From assembly GCF_009674565.1 (NCBI RefSeq), contig NZ_WKJL01000012.1, positions 62,001 through 126,000 on the forward strand: a DNA stretch of 64,000 bases, read 5' to 3'. The position numbers and the translations under genes are program-made. Positions 59,184 to 64,000 of the stretch are shown here, in pieces. Numbering within the stretch: position 1 is the stretch's first letter; each line of letters begins with the position of its first letter. The notes under the pieces were generated by a model, which was given only the letters and a program-made list of their open reading frames with translations, was not told the DNA's origin and made no database searches. This DNA is from Duganella aquatilis (lineage in GTDB: Bacteria; Pseudomonadota; Gammaproteobacteria; Burkholderiales; Burkholderiaceae_D).

Positions 59184-60614
59184 TTAGAAGTTCAGCGTGC
59201 GCTTGTCGATCGCCAGTGCTGCCTCTTTGGTGGCTTCCGACAGCGATGGGTGAGCGTGGCAGATACGCGCGATGTCTTCAGCCGAAGCCTTGAACTCCAT
59301 CGCTACCACTGCTTCCGAGATCAGCTCCGACGCCATAGGGCCGATGATGTGCACGCCCAGGATTTCGTCGGTGTTGGCGTCCGCCAGGAACTTGACCATG
59401 CCCGAGGTGTCGCCCAGCGCGCGTGCGCGGCCGTTCGCCAGGAATGGGAAGGTGCCGGCTTTGTACGCCACGCCTTCGGCCTTCAGGGTCTGCTCGGTTT
59501 TGCCGACCCAGGCGATTTCCGGCGAGGTGTAGATCACCCAAGGAATGGTGTTGAAGTTGGTGTGACCGTGCTGGCCGGCGATACGCTCGGCCACGGCAAC
59601 GCCTTCTTCTTCCGCCTTGTGCGCCAGCATCGGGCCGCGTACCACGTCGCCGATCGCCCATACGCCTGGCAGGTTGGTTTTGCAGTCGCCGTCGACGGCC
59701 ACGAAGCCGCGCTCGTCCAGCGCCAGGCCGACTTTGTCGGCGGCCAGGCCGTCGGTGTTCGGGGTGCGGCCGATCGAGACGATCAGCTTGTCGAACACGG
59801 CGGTGTTGGCTTCGCCCTTGGCGTTGTCGAATTCAACGGTAACGTTGTTGTCACCCTTGGTGACCTTGTTGATCTTGACGCCCAGGTTGATCTTCAGGCC
59901 CTGCTTGGTGAACAGCTTGTTGGCTTCCTTGGCGATCTGCTCGTCGACGGCGCCCAGGAAGGTCGGCAGACCTTCCAGCACGGTCACTTCAGCACCCAGA
60001 CGACGCCATACCGAACCCATTTCCAGGCCGATGACGCCGGCGCCGATCACGCCCAGCTGCTTTGGCACGTCGCCGATGGTCAGCGCGCCGGTGTTCGACA
60101 GGATCAGTTTCTCGTCGAATTCCGCGCCTGGCAATGCACGGGCGTTGGAACCGGTGGCGACGATGACTTGCTTGGCGTTGATGGTCTCGTTGGCAGGCGC
60201 CGAGATCGTCAGCGGGTAGCCTTCAGCGGTGGCGGCGCCAGCGAACGAGGCGCGACCGTGGAAGAAGGTCACCTTGTTTTTCTTGAACAGGAACAGGATG
60301 CCGTCGTTGTTTTGCTTCACAACGGTGTCCTTGCGCTTGATCATTTGCGGCAGGTTCAGCGACAGGCCGGCGACGTCGATGCCGTGGTCCTTGAACGCGT
60401 GGCCGGCGTGCTCGTAGTGTTCCGACGATTGCAGCAGCGCTTTCGACGGGATGCAGCCGACGTTGGTGCAGGTGCCGCCTGGCGCCGGGCCGCCCTTTTC
60501 ATTTTCCCACGCGTCCACGCAAGCAACCGAGAAACCCAGCTGTGCAGCGCGGATGGCGGCAATGTAACCGCCAGGACCGGCGCCGATAACTACTACGTCA
60601 AATTGTTTACTCAT
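59184..60614 (-). CDS. lpdA: Dihydrolipoyl dehydrogenase (E3)
   Basis: A 476-residue flavoenzyme. FAD binding is seen in [18 protein letters not shown]. The redox disulfide is C49/C54 in [16 protein letters not shown]. The NAD domain begins [17 protein letters not shown], and the catalytic His-Glu pair is in HAHPSLSEA. It reoxidises the lipoyl groups of the E2 component. It is the last gene of the sucA-odhB-PspC-lpdA group. Confidence 0.98.
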   Translation of the reverse strand: MSKQFDVVVIGAGPGGYIAAIRAAQLGFSVACVDAWENEKGGPAPGGTCTNVGCIPSKALLQSSEHYEHAGHAFKDHGIDVAGLSLNLPQMIKRKDTVVKQNNDGILFLFKKNKVTFFHGRASFAGAATAEGYPLTISAPANETINAKQVIVATGSNARALPGAEFDEKLILSNTGALTIGDVPKQLGVIGAGVIGLEMGSVWRRLGAEVTVLEGLPTFLGAVDEQIAKEANKLFTKQGLKINLGVKINKVTKGDNNVTVEFDNAKGEANTAVFDKLIVSIGRTPNTDGLAADKVGLALDERGFVAVDGDCKTNLPGVWAIGDVVRGPMLAHKAEEEGVAVAERIAGQHGHTNFNTIPWVIYTSPEIAWVGKTEQTLKAEGVAYKAGTFPFLANGRARALGDTSGMVKFLADANTDEILGVHIIGPMASELISEAVVAMEFKASAEDIARICHAHPSLSEATKEAALAIDKRTLNF

Positions 60615-60617
60615 TTT

Positions 60618-60941
60618 TTAATTTCCAATCAATTCGTCTTCTGGAACGAAGATCCACAGCAGAATGTAGATGGCGAGACCGAAACCAAAGGTGCAGACGA
60701 ACAGCACGAACAACAGGCGCCAGATCCACGACTCGACGCCGCTGACGCGGGCCAGGCCGCCGCAGACGCCGCCGAGCCAGCGGTCGGTGCGCGAGCGGCG
60801 CAGGCGCCACAGGTCGGCGCCGTCGCCGGGGACCGGACCATTGTTCAGCAGACGGGCCTTGGCGGCCGCGAACTCTTCGTCCGACAGCGCGCCCGCCTGG
60901 TGCAGCTCATGCAAACGTTTGATTTCTTCCGCAACGCTCAT
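60618..60941 (-). CDS. SHOCT-PspC domain membrane protein
   Basis: A 107-residue protein. Residues about 6-32 form a SHOCT-like short C-terminal-domain motif (IKRLHELHQAGALSDEEFAAAKARLL) placed at the N-terminus. A PspC domain follows (TDRWLGGVCGGLARVSGVESW, then a membrane helix of about 25 residues). PspC proteins belong to membrane-stress responses. It lies between odhB and lpdA, 3 bp before lpdA, so it is co-transcribed with the TCA enzymes. Its function there is unknown. Confidence 0.88.
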   Translation of the reverse strand: MSVAEEIKRLHELHQAGALSDEEFAAAKARLLNNGPVPGDGADLWRLRRSRTDRWLGGVCGGLARVSGVESWIWRLLFVLFVCTFGFGLAIYILLWIFVPEDELIGN

Positions 60942-60961
60942 TCATGATCCTCTTGAGAATT

Positions 60962-60985
60962 CCCCCGGCCCGCACGGACCGGGGG
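60962..60985. other. GC-rich intergenic hairpin between odhB and the PspC gene
   Basis: CCCCCGG and CCGGGGG (7 bp, plus two more pairs past a bulged A) form a strong stem-loop 11 bp after the odhB stop. No T run follows on the minus strand, so it is more likely an mRNA processing or partial attenuation structure than a full terminator. Confidence 0.45.
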
Positions 60986-60996
60986 TCGCGCGAGAA

Positions 60997-62250
60997 TTAC
61001 AGGTCCAGCAGCAGACGTGCAGGATCTTCCAGCGCTTCCTTCATGGCCACCAGGCCCAGCACGGCTTCGCGGCCGTCGATGATGCGGTGGTCGTAGGACA
61101 TCGCCAGGTAGTTCATCGGACGAATAACGATCTGGCCGTTTTCCACCACGGCGCGGTCCTTGGTCGCGTGCACGCCCAGGATCGCCGATTGTGGCGGGTT
61201 GATGATCGGGGTCGACAGCATGGAGCCGAAGGTGCCGCCGTTCGAGATCGAGAAGGTGCCGCCGGTCAGGTCGTCCAGGGTCAGCTTGCCTTCCTTGGCT
61301 TTGGCGCCGAATTCGCCGATTTTCTTCTCGATTTCAGCGATCGACATCTGGTCGGCGTTGCGCAGGATAGGCACCACCAGGCCACGTGGCGAACCGACCG
61401 CGATACCGATGTCGAAGTAGCCGTGGTAGACGATGTCGTTGCCGTCAACCGAAGCGTTGATGATCGGGTATTTCTTCAGCGCGGCAACAGCGGCCTTGAC
61501 GAAGAACGACATGAAGCCCAGCTTGACGCCGTGCTCTTTCTCGAACTTGTCTTTGTACTTGTTGCGCAGTTCCATGACCGGCGCCATGTTCACTTCATTG
61601 AACGTGGTCAGGATGGCGTTGGTCGATTGCGACTGGATCAGACGCTCGGCGATACGGGCGCGCAGGCGGCTCATCGGTACGCGCTCTTCCGGACGGTCGC
61701 CCAGGTTGGCGGCGGCTGGCGCCGAAACCTGTGCCAGGGCTGGCTTGGCGACTGGCGCGGCCAGTGGCGCAACGGCTGGTGCTTTGGCGCCGGCGGCCAG
61801 GGCGTCGCCCTTGGTCACGCGGCCGTCCTTGCCCGAACCGGCGACATCACCAGCGCTCAGGCCTTTTTCCGACAGGATCTTGGCGGCGGCAGGCATCGCC
61901 ACGTCGCCTTTCGAACCACCGGTTGCGGCAGCTGGTGCGGCGGCTGGTGCAGCGGCGGCTGGAGCTGGCGCGGCAGCAGCGGCGGCAGGAGCGGCAACAG
62001 CGGCGCCACCTTCGGTATCGATGATTGCGATCACTTCGTCAGCCACCACGGTGCTGCCGTCGCCCTTGATGATTTCCACCAGGGTACCAGCGGCTGGTGC
62101 TGGCAGTTCCAGAACCACTTTGTCAGTTTCGATGTCGATCAGGTTTTCGTCGCGGGTGATGGTGTCGCCGACTTTTTTATGCCAGGTCAGCATGGTTGCT
62201 TCTGCGACCGATTCCGACAGCTGAGGAACTTTGACTTCGATTTTTGCCAT
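60997..62250 (-). CDS. odhB: Dihydrolipoyllysine-residue succinyltransferase (E2 of 2-oxoglutarate dehydrogenase)
   Basis: A 417-residue E2 protein. One lipoyl domain carries the modified lysine K44 in [10 protein letters not shown]. An Ala/Pro-rich linker, a peripheral subunit-binding domain ([28 protein letters not shown] region) and a catalytic domain ending [13 protein letters not shown] (His/Asp catalytic) follow. It transfers succinyl groups to CoA. Only one lipoyl domain is present, as usual for OGDH E2. Confidence 0.97.
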   Translation of the reverse strand: MAKIEVKVPQLSESVAEATMLTWHKKVGDTITRDENLIDIETDKVVLELPAPAAGTLVEIIKGDGSTVVADEVIAIIDTEGGAAVAAPAAAAAAPAPAAAAPAAAPAAATGGSKGDVAMPAAAKILSEKGLSAGDVAGSGKDGRVTKGDALAAGAKAPAVAPLAAPVAKPALAQVSAPAAANLGDRPEERVPMSRLRARIAERLIQSQSTNAILTTFNEVNMAPVMELRNKYKDKFEKEHGVKLGFMSFFVKAAVAALKKYPIINASVDGNDIVYHGYFDIGIAVGSPRGLVVPILRNADQMSIAEIEKKIGEFGAKAKEGKLTLDDLTGGTFSISNGGTFGSMLSTPIINPPQSAILGVHATKDRAVVENGQIVIRPMNYLAMSYDHRIIDGREAVLGLVAMKEALEDPARLLLDL

Positions 62251-62322
62251 TGTAAAACTCCGTATATTTTGTTTTTGCGGCGCCGCCCCGCGTAGCAGGA
62301 CGGCGCTCCGTTCATTGTGTGA

Positions 62323-64000
62323 TTACTTGGTGAGGATGAAGCCCTTCAGCTTCGAGAAGGCGGTTTCCAGCAGCTCTTTCTGTTGAGCGTAGTGCTTGTC
62401 GTAGTAACCGACGGCTGGCGATGCCGAGGCTGGACGGCCGGCGTACGCCAGACGTTGGCCAGCTTCCAGGCTCTCGAAGATGTTGTGCTGAATCTGGAAC
62501 CATGGGCCCTGATTCTGCGGCTCGTCCTGCGCCCACACCACTTCGGCCAGTGCCGGGAACTTTTTCAGTTCGGCAGCGAAAGCCTTGTGCGGGAACGGAT
62601 ACAGCTGCTCGATACGCACGATGGCGGTATCGGTCTGGCCGCGGGTTTTGCGCGCGTTGACCAGGTCGTAGTAGACCTTGCCCGAGCAGGCGATCACGCG
62701 TTTGACTTTTTTGGCGTCGATTTTCTCGTCGACTTCACCGATCACGGTTTGGAACGCGCCTTTGGCCAGTTCCGACAGCGGCGAACCGGCGTCCTTGTTA
62801 CGCAGCAGCGATTTCGGCGTCATGACCACCAGCGGCTTGCGGAACTGACGCACCATCTGACGACGCAGCACGTGGAAGATCTGCGACGCGGTGGTCGGCT
62901 GCACCACTTGCATGTTGTTGTCTGCGCACAGCTGCAGGAAACGCTCCGGACGTGCCGACGAGTGCTCCGGCCCCTGGCCTTCGTAGCCGTGCGGCAGCAG
63001 CATCACCAGGCCCGAGGCGCGGCCCCACTTCACTTCGCCGGAGCTGATGAATTGGTCGATCACAACCTGGGCGCCGTTGACGAAGTCGCCGAACTGGGCT
63101 TCCCAGATGGTCAGGGTGTTCGGTTCGGCGGTCGAGTAGCCGTATTCGAAGCCCAGTACCGCCTCTTCCGACAGCACCGAGTCGATCACGGTGAATGGCG
63201 CCTGGCCTTCCGCGATGTTTTGCAGCGGCACGTAGGTGCCGGCATCCCAACGCTCGCGGTTCTGATCGTGCAGCACGGCGTGACGGTGGGTGAAGGTGCC
63301 GCGGCCGGCATCCTGGCCGGTCAGGCGGATGGCGTAGCCCGACGATACCAGCGATGCGAAGCCCAGGTGTTCGCCCATGCCCCAGTCCAGGTTGATCTCG
63401 CCGCGGCCCATGGCGGCGCGGTCGCCCAGCACTTTTTCAACCAGCGAGTGCACCTTGAAGCCTTCCGGCACGGTGGTGATGCGCGCGGCCAGACGTTTCA
63501 GTTCGGTCAGCGGCACGGCGGTGTCGGCGGCGTCGGTCCATTTCTTGTTCAGGAACGGCAGCCAGTCGACCGCGTACTTGTTCTTGAAGTTGGAGATGAC
63601 TGGATCGACGGTGTGCTTGCCGGCGTCCATGGCGTCGCGGTAAGCGGTTTGCATCTGTTCGCCGCCGTCGGCTGGAATCACGGTCTGCGCCACCAGCTTG
63701 TCCGCGTACAGCTTGCGGGTGCCTGGGTGCTGGCCGATTTTCTTGTACATCAGCGGCTGGGTCAGTGCTGGGGTGTCCTGCTCGTTGTGGCCCAGTTTGC
63801 GGAAGCAGATGATGTCGACCACGATGTCCTTGCCGAACTCGGTGCGGTAGTCCATCGCGATTTGCGATGCCAGCACGGTGGCTTCAGGATCGTCGGCGTT
63901 CACGTGCAGCACCGGTGCTTCGATCATCTTGACGACGTCCGAGCAGTAGATGGTCGAACGGGCGTCGCGTGGGTCGGAGGTGGTGAAACCGATCTGGTTG
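62323..64000 (-). CDS. sucA: 2-oxoglutarate dehydrogenase E1 component (N-terminus beyond window)
   Basis: The C-terminal roughly 559 residues of the thiamine-diphosphate E1 enzyme. The frame stays open to the window edge (upstream residues NQIGFTTSDPRDARSTIYCS precede MIEAPVLHVN), so no start lies here. Recognisable blocks include VDIICFRKLGHNEQDTPALTQPLMY, EAQFGDFVNGAQVVIDQF and LLPHGYEGQGPEHSSAR. It decarboxylates 2-oxoglutarate and succinylates the OdhB lipoyl group. It is the first gene of the operon. Confidence 0.97.
   Translation of the reverse strand, partial: NQIGFTTSDPRDARSTIYCSDVVKMIEAPVLHVNADDPEATVLASQIAMDYRTEFGKDIVVDIICFRKLGHNEQDTPALTQPLMYKKIGQHPGTRKLYADKLVAQTVIPADGGEQMQTAYRDAMDAGKHTVDPVISNFKNKYAVDWLPFLNKKWTDAADTAVPLTELKRLAARITTVPEGFKVHSLVEKVLGDRAAMGRGEINLDWGMGEHLGFASLVSSGYAIRLTGQDAGRGTFTHRHAVLHDQNRERWDAGTYVPLQNIAEGQAPFTVIDSVLSEEAVLGFEYGYSTAEPNTLTIWEAQFGDFVNGAQVVIDQFISSGEVKWGRASGLVMLLPHGYEGQGPEHSSARPERFLQLCADNNMQVVQPTTASQIFHVLRRQMVRQFRKPLVVMTPKSLLRNKDAGSPLSELAKGAFQTVIGEVDEKIDAKKVKRVIACSGKVYYDLVNARKTRGQTDTAIVRIEQLYPFPHKAFAAELKKFPALAEVVWAQDEPQNQGPWFQIQHNIFESLEAGQRLAYAGRPASASPAVGYYDKHYAQQKELLETAFSKLKGFILTK

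Overview
The window is high-GC chromosomal DNA with the gene content and order of a betaproteobacterium. It most resembles Oxalobacteraceae (Massilia, Duganella or Janthinobacterium type). The supporting blocks are hfq-hflX-hflK-hflC followed by hisZ-purA, der-bamB-yfgM-hisS-ispG-rodZ-pilW-rlmN-ndk, surE-pcm-nlpD-rpoS-rlmD, and sucA-odhB-lpdA-zapE. The genus is inferred. No rRNA, tRNA, CRISPR array, insertion sequence or prophage was seen. Most genes lie on the minus strand, and no gene-free stretch reaches 300 bases.

Region 1 (1-17513, minus strand) is a carbohydrate operon. It starts with a LacI-type repressor whose leader carries two identical 14-bp operators. It continues with a TonB-dependent receptor, a GH144-type endo-beta-1,2-glucanase, an ABC solute-binding lipoprotein with two permeases, a large secreted putative glycosidase of unknown family, a GH1 beta-glucosidase, a GH94 phosphorylase and an ABC ATPase cut by the window edge. 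Several junctions overlap by 4 bp (ATGA). GH144 together with GH94 points to beta-1,2-glucan (cyclic or linear, sophoro-oligosaccharides) as the substrate. The expected flow is outer-membrane uptake, periplasmic cleavage, ABC import, then cytoplasmic phosphorolysis and hydrolysis.

Region 2 (17608-35395, minus strand) is mainly core: mgtC-like, marC-like, a phosphoribosyltransferase, purA, hisZ, the hflC/K/X-hfq group, der, bamB, yfgM, hisS, ispG, rodZ, pilW, rlmN and ndk. Region 3 (35562-45091) has a BI-1/YccA membrane protein and a secreted EEP-family phosphohydrolase on the plus strand, then the periplasmic pair yfhM (alpha-2-macroglobulin) and pbpC on the minus strand.

Region 4 (45175-54132) holds rlmD and the stationary-phase group surE-pcm-nlpD-rpoS. 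Between surE and a quinone oxidoreductase sits a two-gene accessory module, a TIR-domain protein plus a deviant P-loop (KGGTGRT) ATPase with C-terminal TPRs. It looks like a signalling or defence system. Two palindromic REP/REPIN-like elements of one sequence family lie directly after the stop codons of rlmD and the quinone oxidoreductase gene.

Region 5 (54146-64000) has a DinG/YoaA-type helicase, a DUF465 protein, a PP2C phosphatase convergent with a secreted charged coiled-coil protein, zapE, and the 2-oxoglutarate dehydrogenase operon sucA (cut by the window end)-odhB-PspC/SHOCT protein-lpdA with its terminator.
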